Shown: one piece after another, positions 48,077 through 59,685 of the stretch | Layout of the letters: every line of letters starts with the position of its first letter | Position numbering within the stretch: position 1 is the stretch's first letter | From: Helianthus annuus | Taxonomy: Eukaryota > Streptophyta > Magnoliopsida > Asterales > Asteraceae | Assembly: GCF_002127325.2 (NCBI RefSeq) | Contig: NC_035448.2 | Location: forward strand, 122,346,031-122,410,030 | DNA: 64,000 nt | Reading direction: 5' to 3' | Notes under the pieces: generated by a model | Databases searched by the model: none | Told to the model about the DNA's origin: nothing | The model's input: the letters and a program-made list of their open reading frames with translations, nothing else | Translations under genes and position numbers: made by a program

Positions 48077-50510
48077 TGTCACACCCCCAAAATCCACCTG
48101 CGGATAACACCCGCTTCGAGGGCGTGACTGACCAGGATCCAGCCACCAATTATACTGACTAATTAAGTTGATAACAAAAAGTAATACTTACTAACCCTAA
48201 GATTAGCAAATATCAAGTTCAGAGTTTAAGGTTTCAAGTTTAAACAGTAATAAGTAGCGGAAGCATAAATAAACAGTTTTAAACAATGTTCATAAGGTAA
48301 GTCATGATAAATGCCCAACACACGGGCAGACGACCACTACACATCCCAAGCAGCTGCTCCAGTCACTGGCCACCTGCAAAGCATGTAGTAAGGGGGTCAA
48401 CAATAATGCTGAGTGAGTTCACTAGTTGTCCAGTTTTAATTACCAAAAACTTGTTTCACCAGTTAATTTATCCGTTTATACATGCCATGGGGAGCTACCC
48501 CAAAAGTTAGCGACTAAACTGTTTTTCCAATACCGAACACTAGGTAACCGTTTGCGTTTCCGCAGGATGCCCCAATGTCAATGTTCTATCATCATTGACG
48601 GATGCCTGAGTACATTAGTTCACGACCGATCCCATACCATGGCACGGTGTGAGGTTGGTAAAACCTAAATAGCGCTATCAACTAATAACCCGTTCGCCTG
48701 GCCCCGGCGACTAATCGGTATTATGTAGTAGGGACTTGAGTGATAGAGTTGCGTTTAGTGCCGTTTGGTTGCATTCCGTATAAACAGTAATTAACTAAAA
48801 AGTTTCCCAATACAAGGGAAGGTAAAGTAAGTTTGTTCCCAGTAACTAGGGAAGGAATGTAAATGGTATCCCCTTTACAAGGGGATAGGGTTGTTCTAGT
48901 CTCGTGTCCCAAACCACCGGGACGCATGCTTTTAAGTTGTGAACTCACCTCGGGTTGCTCGGTAGATATTTTTACCCGGTCAAGTATGTTGGTCACCACG
49001 TCCTAACATGGTTACCAAATAGGGGTCAAGTCGGGTACAAGTAAACACATAGCGAACACGTATGGCAATACATATAGCAAACACGTTTAACATGCGAAAA
49101 CACAAACAGTTGGGTCATTGGGTCAGCCCTAACATATAATCAGCAGTAACAAACATGCAGCCCAGTCAACAGTAAGCCCAACAGTCAAAGCCCAATAACA
49201 CCAAAATAGTCCAGTCGAGACAAGGGTGGTTGCGACTCGCAACCGAGGTTACGACTCGCAACCGAGGTCTCGGTTCATCACGTTTTGGTTACGACTCGCA
49301 ACCAGAGGTTCCGACTCGCAACCGGCGATTCCGACTTAGCAGCAGTGGTTACGACTCGCAACCGGATTCGATACGCGTTGATTGCGACTCGCAACCGGGA
49401 GACCTCGACAAGACTTGATGTGGTCTCGAGTAGCAACCAAAGGTTGCGACTCGCAACCGTGATTACGTGCACAACAATTCTTCTAGAACCTGCAATGTAC
49501 TGACCAATAGAATTGCATTTTCATGTAACAGTGTACTATCCCCACTAAACATGTTTTCTTGTCTGTTTTGTGCACAATTTGGATCAAACTTAGCATATTT
49601 GAATGTTCATAAAATTTTCATACATGTTCTTCATTTATTCAAACATCCGAAACATATATTTTACAACATTATCATGAGGACTTAACCAATCAATCATAAC
49701 AAGCCGGTGAACACACAATTCATGAACATTCTACCCTAAATCATGCATAAATCCTCTAACCAAACCCTTATCATTACCCGGATAACCAAACCATTCAACA
49801 TCACAACCATTCTTGCATTTAAAGCACACAAACAAGATATCAAAGCAACACTAATCGTTTACCCATATTACACCTTTTTGATTCACACAATGAAGCATCA
49901 ATAAGCATACACAACAAACATCATAAAAACACTAACCAATAGAGATTCAAGGTGTGTGGGTATGATGGATCGATGAGTGAGCTTCCGGGTGGTGATTCCG
50001 AGCTAGAGCCGAGGTGTTCTTGTTGTTGGTTGATCCGAGAGCTTGGTTCCGAGTAGAAGGAAGAAGGTGATGGTGGATGTTGGTGTTTGTAAGGGTTTTG
50101 GAGAAGAATGATGAGGGTGAGTGAGATGAGTGTAGTAAAAGAGGCAAAAGGGGTGTGAGGGTTGGGTTATATAGTATTCCGAGTGGGCTTAGGGGTTCCG
50201 ACTTTGGGCCTCTCGGTCACAAGGCCCTAACCGGCCCAACTGTCACTGTTCACTCGAGACCAAGGGGTCTCGAGATGGGTCATGGTTTCGGCTCACAATA
50301 ACACACACATATACATAAGTACACGTACCATGTAACACAATAGTTCAAATTTTCGTTTAATAAACACATATATACGTAAGTTACATCGAAAGGTTATCCG
50401 GGATAACCGAAGTGTCACATTATCCCAAAGTTTTAGGAACTTTCGTCCCGAAAGTTAAGGCAGCCACTGTCAAGCTAGCGTAAGTGAAAGCGTTTCAACG
50501 GGGTGTCACA
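48077..50510 (-). repeat. 3' LTR of the young Tekay-like element
   Basis: TGTCACACCCCCAAAATCCA...GGGGTGTCACA. A minus-strand TATATAA lies at 50167-50173. Seven exact copies of GACTCGCAACC sit in a dyad cluster at 49228-49458. Confidence 0.95.
49228..49458. repeat. Cluster of GGTTGCGACTCGCAACC dyads in the LTR
   Basis: Units GGTT(G/A/C)CGACTCGCAACC recur at irregular spacing. The first and last are perfect (GGTTGCGA-C-TCGCAACC), and two decayed units lie among them. The identical cluster is at 56580-56810 in the other LTR. Confidence 0.9.
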
Positions 50511-50520
50511 TCATCCCCCC
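50511..50520 (-). other. Polypurine tract of the young Tekay-like element
   Basis: The minus strand reads GGGGGGATGA directly before the 3' LTR, overlapping the end of the polyprotein frame (stop at 50522-50524). Confidence 0.75.
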
Positions 50521-50521
50521 G

Positions 50522-53220
50522 TTAGTTGGGAATTTCGTCCCGAAATTCGGTTGTAGCTTCAGTGCTGGGGTTTTCGTTTGGAAACAGCTGGGGATACTTG
50601 TGCTTCATCTGGTCTTCCCGCTCCCAGGTATACTCTGGGCCGCGTCGCGAGTTCCAACGGACTCGTACAAGAGGTATCTGGCTACGTTTGAGGGTTTTGA
50701 TCTCTCGATCAGTGATTTCAATCGGTTCCTCAGTAAGTGTAGCTGTTCATCAATAGTTAGTTCCTTGAAAGGAATCACAAGTGTTTCATCCGACAAACAC
50801 TTCTTCAGGTTAGATACGTGAAATACGTTGTGTACCGCACTCAGTTCTTCAGGCAGGTTCAATCTATAAGCAACCTTACCGATTTTCTCGGTAATTTCGA
50901 ATGGTCCGATATATCGCGGATTAAGCTTACCCCGTTTACCAAAGCGAACCACACCCTTCCAGGGTGAGACTTTAAGTAGAACCCGGTCACCGACCTGGAA
51001 TTCTAAAGGTTTCCTACGCTTGTCAGCGTAACTCTTCTAGCGGTCACGAGCTGCCGCCATGCGTTGTCTGATCTGGGCAATCTTTTCCGTTGTATCTACC
51101 ACCATCTCTGGGCCCGTGATTTGACTATCACCGATTTCCGCCCAGCAGAGAGGTGACCGGCATTTACGACCGTACAATGCCTCGAAAGGTGCTGCCTGAA
51201 TACTAGTGTGGTAGCTGTTGTTGTAGGAGAACTCTACTAGCGGTAGATGCTTCTCCCAGTTCTTGCCAAAATCGATCACACACGCTCTAAGCATGTCTTC
51301 TAGGGTTTGGATGGTGCGTTCAGACTGTCCATCCGTTTGCGGGTGATAAGCGGTGCTCATGTCCAAACGTGAGCCAAAGGATTTGTGCATAGCTTGCCAC
51401 AATTCCGAAGTAAAACGAGCGTCTCGGTCGGAAATAATTAAGGTTGGCACCCCGTGTCTCGAAACTACTTCCTTTAAGTAAATCTCCGCCAAAGTAGAAA
51501 ACTTGTCTGTTTCCTTAGCAGCCAGAAAGTGCGCGGACTTGGTCAATCGATCTACTATTACCCAAATAGTGTCATTTCCGCGTTGAGACCTAGGTAGCCC
51601 TGTAACAAAATCCATGGAAATTTGCTCCCATTTCCATTTCGGGATTTCTGGTTGTTGAAGTAGACCTGCTGGCTTCTGGTATTCTGTCTTGACTCTTGCG
51701 CAAGTCAAACATTTGCTGACGTATGTTGCTATGTGGGCCTTTATACCAGGCCACCAGTATGTAGTCTTCAAATCGTGGTACATCTTGTCCGAACCAGGAT
51801 GTACTGAGTAGCGGGACTTGTGGGCTTCGTCCATCACGAGTTCACGTAAATCTCCATAGAGTGGAACCCAAATGCGCCCTGTTACATAGTATGCACCATC
51901 TTCTTTTTGTTCTAATCGCTGTCTCGACCCTCGCAGAGACTCAGCCCTGATGTTTTCCGGTTTCAATGCTTCAACTTGAGCATTTCGGATCTGGGTAGGG
52001 AGGTTAGACTGGATGGTAAGTTGCAATGCTCGCACGCGCTTTGGTATAGTGTCCTTTCGGCTGAGGGCGTCTGCCACGACATTGGCCTTGCCCGGATGGT
52101 ACTTGATGGCGCATTCGTAGTCATTCAAGAGTTCGACCCATCGACGTTGTCTCATGTTCAATTCCTTTTGCCTAAAGATATGCTCGAGACTCCTGTGATC
52201 GGTGTAAATAGTGCACTTGGTACCGTACAGGTAATGTCTCCATATCTTAAGAGCAAAAATCACTGCTCCTAGTTCCAAGTCATGCGTAGTGTAGTTTCTT
52301 TCATGCGTCTTGAGTTGTCGTGAGGCGTAGGCAATAACTTTCTCGCGTTGCATTAACACGCAACCAAGCCCATGGATAGACGCATCGCAGTAAACCACAA
52401 AGTCGTCAGTGCCTTCAGGCAACGAGAGAATAGGAGCGCTACAGAGGTTATCCTTAAGCCTCTGAAAAGCAGATTCCTGTGCTTCATTCCACTTGTAGGC
52501 GATGCCTTTCTGAGTGAGTATAGTGAGGGGTTGTGCAATCTTTGAGAATCCCTGAATGAATCTGCGGTAGTAGCCTGCCAAACCCAAGAATTGGCGAACT
52601 TCAGTGGGAGTCTTAGGTGAAGGCCAGTTCTTTATCGATTCGATCTTAGTGGGGTCGACGTGAATTCCATCCTTGTTAACTACATGGCCGAGAAAATGGA
52701 CTTCTCGAAGCCAAAAGTCACACTTCGAGAATTTGGCGTACAGCTGCTCGTTGCGAAGGAGTTCCAGAATAAGGCGTAGGTGTTGTTCATGCTCCTCTTG
52801 ACTTTTTGAATAAATCAGGATGTCATCGATAAACACAATCACGAATTTGTCGAGGTAAGGCTTGCACACTCGGTTCATGAGATCCATGAAAACCGCAGGT
52901 GCGTTAGTCATTCCGAAAGGCATAACGAGGAACTCGTAATGACCATAACGAGTCCTGAATGCAGTCTTAGAGATGTCTTCATTACGAACTCTTAGCTGAT
53001 GATAGCCTGATCGCAGGTCAATCTTGGAATAGTAGCTCGATCCTTGCAGCTGATCGAATAGGTCGTCGATGCGTGGGAGAGGGTAACGATTCTTGATGGT
53101 AACCTTGTTCAGCTCACGATAGTCGATGCACATTCGGAATGTGCCATCCTTTTTCTTAACAAAGAGTACTGGGGCTCCCCAGGGTGATGAACTGGGACGG
53201 ATAAATCCTTTATCCAAAAG
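50522..53220 (-). pseudogene. Pol of the young Tekay-like element: RT, RNase H, integrase, chromodomain
   Basis: Continuous from the gag-protease frame after a TAG at 53224-53226. Reverse transcriptase ([18 protein letters not shown], catalytic FIDDILIYS intact) copies the RNA. RNase H ([17 protein letters not shown]) degrades it. Integrase has its HHCC finger ([10 protein letters not shown] ... CLTC), ISDRDARF and GRKCRSPL, and inserts the DNA. A second TAG (51037-51039, where CAG is expected) precedes the C-terminal module (FGKRGKLNPRYIGPF). A one-base deletion near 50738-50745 shifts the frame before the chromodomain-like part (RVRWNSRRGPEYTW), which is readable in the next frame down to TAA at 50522. 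The chromodomain is thought to steer integration to heterochromatin. Catalytic residues I could see are all intact. Confidence 0.9.
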
Positions 53221-53223
53221 TTC

Positions 53224-54945
53224 CTACAGTTGCGTAGAGAGTTCTTTCAGTTCTGCAGGGGCTAGACGGTACGGTGCACGAGCTATGGGTACTGCTCCGG
53301 GAGCTAGCTCGATTTGGAATTCGACCTGACGCTGGGGAGGGAGTCCAGGTAGATCCTCAGGAAATACCTCGGGATAATCACGTACTACAGGAAAATCTTC
53401 AATCCTCTTTTCCTTTTCGTGAGTATCGGTGACAAGTGCTAGGATAGCGGTGTGCCCTTTTTGCAAACACTTCTGGGCTTTCAGGAGCGAGATAATGCCT
53501 GTGACTTCTCCACCTTTGTTGCCTTGAACGATGAGGGGTTGGCCAGAACGACGAGGTATACGAACCGCTTTCTCTTGACAGAGGATCTCAGCGCGATGTT
53601 TGGATAACCAATCCATACCAATGACGACGTCGAAGCTTCCAAGTTTGACAGGGAAAAGATCGATACTAAACGTGTGGCCAGACAATTCTAGTGTGCAGTC
53701 GTGGATCATGTGCGTGGCCTCGATGTTCTTACCATTAGCTATTTCGACGATGTGCTTAGAACTTAATAATGCAGGCGAGTGCTTAAGTTTCTTACTAATG
53801 CGAAGGGATACATAACTGGCATCGGCACCGGAATCAAATAACACAGAAACATAACGATCATCAAGTAGGAACTTACCCACCACGACGTTGGGATCGTTCC
53901 TTGCTTCTCCAGCTCCAATCACAAAAGCTCTTCCCCTTGCATTCCCAGCATTGTTGTTTTGCTCATTGTTCCCAGCTCCCTGATTGTTGTTGCGATTCTG
54001 ATTCAGTTCAGGGCAATCCTTTCGCATGTGCCCTGTTGCCCCACATTTAAAACATGCCCGGTTGTTTCCCTGCTGCCGTTGCTGTTGGGGTTGTTGCTGA
54101 TTCTGCCTGGCTGGGAACTGACTTCTACAATCCTTGGCTTCGTGCCCCATCTTGTGGCATCGCTGACACTGACCTTTGTTGCATGCCCCATTGTGGTGCC
54201 TGTTACATTTGTTGCACTTAGGGTAGCTTCCCCGGTAGCCACCCTGTTGCTGAGTGCCCTTGTTGTTGTCAGTTTTCCTTTGCTGAGCTGGGGCCTGAGT
54301 AGAGTTAGCATCTTTGCCCTGATTTCCATCCCACTTTCGTTTACCATCACTAGAAGTTCCTTCCGCAGCACTGATCCTTTTGGGCAACCTGCCTTCCTCC
54401 ACAGCCTGGTTGGTGAGTTTGTGGGCAAGACGAACCACGGGCTGTATGGCAGTGAGGTTGGCCGAGGTTACATGGCTCCTGATTTCCGGGACTAAACCCT
54501 TGATGTACAATTCGATCCTTCGGTACATGGGTCGGGACATGTTTGGACAAAGAGCAGCATAGTCGTTGGACAGCTTGGTGTAGGTCTCAATCTCTGACCC
54601 AACCATCTTGAGTTCATAGTACTCGTCCTCGAGTTTGTGGATGTCATCCCTGTGACAGTACTCTTCCTTGATCATATCCTTAAAATCTTCCCATGCAGTA
54701 GCATTTGCAGTCTCCAAACCAAGCATTTGAATTTGCGCCTTCCACCATGAAAGTGCACTTCCCTCAAGAGTACCAGTAGCAAACTTCACCCAATTAGCAG
54801 GGGGACACTCGCAGACAGCGAAGACAGCTTCGACCTTCTCGATCCAGTGTAGAAGACCTATGGCACCCTCAGTGCCACTGAATGGAAGAGGCTTGCAATC
54901 CATGAAGGTCTTGAAGGTACAAACACGTGGTTGCACAGGCGCAGG
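53224..54945 (-). pseudogene. Gag-protease of the young Tekay-like element
   Basis: Capsid-type gag (GAIGLLHWIEKVEAVF, ALSWWKAQIQ, FKDMIKEEYC), two knuckle-like motifs (CQRCHKMGHEAKDC and CFKCGATGHMRKDC, both C-x2-C-x4-H-x4-C), and aspartic protease LFDSGADASYVS with VVIGMDWLSKHRA. The frame lacks its own ATG because an in-frame TAG at 54946-54948 cuts off the N-terminus. The likely first exon lies at 55134-55038 (MSGRGRGNVNMTQAQF). The frame ends at the TAG of 53224-53226, within the linker before reverse transcriptase. Confidence 0.9.
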
Positions 54946-55037
54946 CTAACCTGTTGTGAGGAGTGAAGCGAAATAGGTTTAGAGGCGAAAAGACGATGTG
55001 GCGGTAGGATCTAAACATCCTAAAACAACGAGTTTAC

Positions 55038-55134
55038 CTATAGGGTGAGCTGCGAAAGCTGCAGCCACTGTGTTGAGCAGGTTAGTGAACTGAGCCTGAG
55101 TCATGTTGACGTTTCCTCGTCCGCGTCCACTCAT
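55038..55134 (-). pseudogene. N-terminal segment of gag, separated by an 87-nt GT-AG gap
   Basis: ATG at 55134 opens MSGRGRGNVNMTQAQFTNLL, ending AAHPI. An 87-base segment (55037-54951) bounded by GTAAAC and CAACAG follows. Joining across it restores the gag frame apart from the TAG at 54946-54948. The gap may be a small intron or an insertion. Confidence 0.6.
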
Positions 55135-55407
55135 TGTCTTCATAACCAGAAAACATAGTATGAGTGTGGTGTCGTAACATAGCGAGAATAAGATAGAAGA
55201 GGAGGGGCGTATCTATCTAATCAGGCAAACTAGTACGTATAGTAAAGCAGAAAGCATAAGGCAATTAAGCAAGTAAATATGGGTCCGAGCTATGAGGTCA
55301 GATAAGTCGAGCCTTGCACTTGGAGTGTAGTGTCGTCACGAGTCACGGGTTATAGTCTGGTTTTTCCCAAAAAGATTTTCCCCTTTTTAAAACCAAGTTC
55401 ACTATAA

Positions 55408-55425
55408 CCAATGGCTCTGATACCA
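55408..55425 (-). other. Primer-binding site for initiator tRNA-Met
   Basis: The minus strand reads TGGTATCAGAGCCATTGG, three bases from the 5' LTR (55429). Confidence 0.9.
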
Positions 55426-55428
55426 ATC

Positions 55429-57862
55429 TGTCACACCCCCAAAATCCACCTGCGGATAACACCCGCTTCGAGGGCGTGACTGACCAGGATCCAGCCACCA
55501 ATTATACTGACTAATTAAGTTGATAACAAAAAGTAATACTTACTAACCCTAAGATTAGCAAATATCAAGTTCAGAGTTTAAGGTTTCAAGTTTAAACAGT
55601 AATAAGTAGCGGAAGCATAAATAAACAGTTTTAAACAATGTTCATAAGGTAAGTCATGATAAATGCCCAACACACGGGCAGACGACCACTACACATCCCA
55701 AGCAGCTGCTCCAGTCACTGGCCACCTGCAAAGCATGCAGTAAGGGGGTCAACAATAATGCTGAGTGAGTTCACTAGTTGTCCAGTTTTAATTACCAAAA
55801 ACTTGTTTCACCAGTTAATTTATCCGTTTATACATGCCATGGGGAGCTACCCCAAAAGTTAGCGACTAAACTGTTTTTCCAATACCGAACACTAGGTAAC
55901 CGTTTGCGTTTCCGCAGGATGCCCCAATGTCAATGTTCTATCATCATTGACGGATGCCTGAGTACATTAGTTCACGACCGATCCCATACCATGGCACGGT
56001 GTGAGGTTGGTAAAACCTAAATAGCGCTATCAACTAATAACCCGTTCGCCTGGCCCCGGCGACTAATCGGTATTATGTAGTAGGGACTTGAGTGATAGAG
56101 TTGCGTTTAGTGCCGTTTGGTTGCATTCCGTATAAACAGTAATTAACTAAAAAGTTTCCCAATACAAGGGAAGGTAAAGTAAGTTTGTTCCCAGTAACTA
56201 GGGAAGGAATGTAAATGGTATCCCCTTTACAAGGGGATAGGGTTGTTCTAGTCTCGTGTCCCAAACCACCGGGACGCATGCTTTTAAGTTGTGAACTCAC
56301 CTCGGGTTGCTCGGTAGATATTTTTACCCGGTCAAGTATGTTGGTCACCACGTCCTAACATGGTTACCAAATAGGGGTCAAGTCGGGTACAAGTAAACAC
56401 ATAGCGAACACGTATGGCAATACATATAGCAAACACGTTTAACATGCGAAAACACAAACAGTTGGGTCATTGGGTCAGCCCTAACATATAATCAGCAGTA
56501 ACAAACATGCAGCCCAGTCAACAGTAAGCCCAACAGTCAAAGCCCAATAACACCAAAATAGTCCAGTCGAGACAAGGGTGGTTGCGACTCGCAACCGAGG
56601 TTACGACTCGCAACCGAGGTCTCGGTTCATCACGTTTTGGTTACGACTCGCAACCAGAGGTTCCGACTCGCAACCGGCGATTCCGACTTAGCAGCAGTGG
56701 TTACGACTCGCAACCGGATTCGATACGCGTTGATTGCGACTCGCAACCGGGAGACCTCGACAAGACTTGATGTGGTCTCGAGTAGCAACCAAAGGTTGCG
56801 ACTCGCAACCGTGATTACGTGCACAACAATTCTTCTAGAACCTGCAATGTACTGACCAATAGAATTGCATTTTCATGTAACAGTGTACTATCCCCACTAA
56901 ACATGTTTTCTTGTCTGTTTTGTGCACAATTTGGATCAAACTTAGCATATTTGAATGTTCATAAAATTTTCATACATGTTCTTCATTTATTCAAACATCC
57001 GAAACATATATTTTACAACATTATCATGAGGACTTAACCAATCAATCATAACAAGCCGGTGAACACACAATTCATGAACATTCTACCCTAAATCATGCAT
57101 AAATCCTCTAACCAAACCCTTATCATTACCCGGATAACCAAACCATTCAACATCACAACCATTCTTGCATTTAAAGCACACAAACAAGATATCAAAGCAA
57201 CACTAATCGTTTACCCATATTACACCTTTTTGATTCACACAATGAAGCATCAATAAGCATACACAACAAACATCATAAAAACACTAACCAATAGAGATTC
57301 AAGGTGTGTGGGTATGATGGATCGATGAGTGAGCTTCCGGGTGGTGATTCCGAGCTAGAGCCGAGGTGTTCTTGTTGTTGGTTGATCCGAGAGCTTGGTT
57401 CCGAGTAGAAGGAAGAAGGTGATGGTGGATGTTGGTGTTTGTAAGGGTTTTGGAGAAGAATGATGAGGGTGAGTGAGATGAGTGTAGTAAAAGAGGCAAA
57501 AGGGGTGTGAGGGTTGGGTTATATAGTATTCCGAGTGGGCTTAGGGGTTCCGACTTTGGGCCTCTCGGTCACAAGGCCCTAACCGGCCCAACTGTCACTG
57601 TTCACTCGAGACCAAGGGGTCTCGAGATGGGTCATGGTTTCGGCTCACAATAACACACACATATACATAAGTACACGTACCATGTAACACAATAGTTCAA
57701 ATTTTCGTTTAATAAACACATATATACGTAAGTTACATCGAAAGGTTATCCGGGATAACCGAAGTGTCACATTATCCCAAAGTTTTAGGAACTTTCGTCC
57801 CGAAAGTTAAGGCAGCCACTGTCAAGCTAGCGTAAGTGAAAGCGTTTCAACGGGGTGTCACA
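55429..57862 (-). repeat. 5' LTR of the young Tekay-like element
   Basis: Identical in length to the left LTR and displaced by exactly 7352 bases throughout, so no indels separate them. Confidence 0.95.
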
Positions 57863-59685
57863 CAATCCGTTCGGATGGTCATCCGATCGGGTGACCATTC
57901 GATTAGGTTGTCATCCCGTTTGGTAGGGATGTGTTTGTGTATGATGGTTTGTACTTTGAAGTTTTCGTTGCAGCATTTTGAAAACAGAGAAGTATCTCTA
58001 CCCTTCAGGTCGATCGATCGAACGGCGGTTCGATCGAGCGACGATCTGTTCGGCGAGGTATTTCTCAGAGAACAAGTTCACAGCAGTGTTGTCACTCGAT
58101 CGGATGGTCTACCGACCGGGTGGCAATCTGTTAGAACTGGTATTACATTGAACATGTTGAAAATTGTTTAAGTGTTGAAGTCCCAAACACCACAGGATCG
58201 GATGGTCGTTCGATCGGACGGCAGTCCGATCGGACGGCAATCCGTTCGACATTTAAAACCTTGAAAAGTTGAAAATAGTTTAAGTGTGGGACCAAGTGTA
58301 AGCCGATCGGGTGGCTGTCCAATCGGATGGCAATCCGATTGGACGGCAATCTGATCGGACGGCCTGATCGTTCTTGACACTTGATTGTCTTTGAAAGTTT
58401 GTAGTTTTGATCGAGTCGATGTGATAACGTGCCAAACAACAGAAAACTCGTTAAGACTCAAGTGACCCGATCGGACAGGAACCACCCTGGTCCGACCAGT
58501 TAACTGTTCGAGACGGTGTTTCATGTTTAACCCGAAATCAGTAGTCTCTTGGATAGAATTCAGATCTTGAACCGATACATCACTAAGAAAGAGTAGAATA
58601 TCAGAACGAGCTCCGATTCTATAGGTTTTTGAGTGCATTGAGTGTAAAAGTGTTGAAAGAAAGTTAGAAACCATCTTTCAATCCTTTTCACCGTGAATAT
58701 GTTCAGATCTATGCTAGATCTTTGTTTATTCATGTGGAAATCGTCCAGATCTAAGTTGTTCTTGGTGGATTGAATCCAAAACATGAAGTTCATAAGAACT
58801 CCATGATGACATCACCCTAGAACACCTCAAATCCACTGATTTCACAATTAAAAGTTAAGATTTAAAAGATAGAAAGATGAAGGAGTGCGTGTAGATCATA
58901 GAAGTACAAGATTTAGGTTGAAAACTTACAAGAATCGCGAGAAATTGAGAGAAAGAAGAGCTTGAGTGTGGCTGGATCGAGTGAGAGCTGTCACATCACA
59001 AATGATGTGACAGGTTGGTATTTATAAAGTTTCCCAAAAAGGAAATTGCAAGGGATCGAGTGGGTCACCGATCGGATGGCTGTCCGATCGGGTGGCAATC
59101 TGATCGGATGGTAATCCGATCGGTTGACCATCCGATCGAGCAGTCACTCGATCGAGTGGCTCCGGCGATTTGAGTTTCGGCGTTTCGTTTCGTGCGTTGA
59201 GTTTTGCGATGCGGTTCGAGTTTGCGGTGCGAAAGAATTTCCCATTAGTTACAGAATTAATCCCAACTACTATATCTAACATACAATTACTATAATTAAC
59301 TTGCATTTAGCGTTTGCAGTTCGGTTGCGAGGGAGTTTCGATTACGTTGCGATTAATCACCACAAAACATAAAGTAAACATGCACAAGTAACAAGTAAGT
59401 AACACTCACACGTAAAACAATATTCAGAATCTATAGTTAAAGGCGCGAATGCAATTGCGATGCGATAAGCGATAAACCATGTGATAAACAGCGATAAATC
59501 TCGATTATTAACATGTACTTCACATAATACAACTAATGCGATAAAATAAATAGATTATCTACAAGTCAAAGAAGTCAAACAAGAGTTGAGCAAAGAGTGA
59601 CAGATTGCAATTAGCAATCTTTTCTTCCTTTGACTTCAATCTTGACTTTGACTTTGACTTTCGAAACACGGGGTGTTACATAAGC

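Larger units (their letters stand above)
48077..57862 (-). mobile_element. Young Tekay-like chromovirus, 9.8 kb, almost intact
   Basis: Two LTRs of exactly 2434 bp (48077-50510, 55429-57862) are flanked by the perfect TSD CAATC (48072-48076, 57863-57867). By eye I found one difference between the LTRs (48386 T versus 55738 C). Primer-binding site, gag, protease, reverse transcriptase, RNase H, integrase, chromodomain and polypurine tract are all present in order on the minus strand. Three in-frame TAG codons and one frameshift break the polyprotein. Confidence 0.95.
30835..59680 (-). mobile_element. Old Tekay-like Ty3/gypsy element, interrupted in both LTRs
   Basis: Left LTR: 30835-32747 plus 40569-41382. 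Right LTR: 47164-48076 plus 57868-59680. Without their insertions the two LTRs are 2727 and 2726 bases. Flanking pentamers TAAGG (30830-30834) and TAAGC (59681-59685) match at 4 of 5 positions. The interior (41383-47163) reads on the minus strand and keeps gag, protease, reverse transcriptase, RNase H, integrase and chromodomain remnants. LTR sequences differ at many places, including a 169-bp duplication in the left one, so this is an old insertion. Confidence 0.85.
47164..59680 (-). repeat. Right (5') LTR of the old Tekay-like element, split
   Basis: 47164-48076 and 57868-59680 join across the 5-bp duplication CAATC. The first G is lost (TTCACACC instead of TGTCACACC). The right part carries the CCGATCGG-type dyads at 57870-58370 and 59070-59160. 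Confidence 0.85.

Noticed and set aside
49947..50147. 66-codon minus-strand frame within the young LTR
   Set aside because: Lies just after the LTR TATA box in what is probably the untranslated start of the element RNA. The identical copy at 57299-57499 is explained by LTR duplication, not by coding constraint.
41383..59680. Endogenous pararetrovirus as the source of the pol sequences
   Set aside because: LTRs, tRNA-iMet primer sites, integrase and chromodomain modules mark Ty3/gypsy retrotransposons, and no movement-protein or virus-type features were seen.
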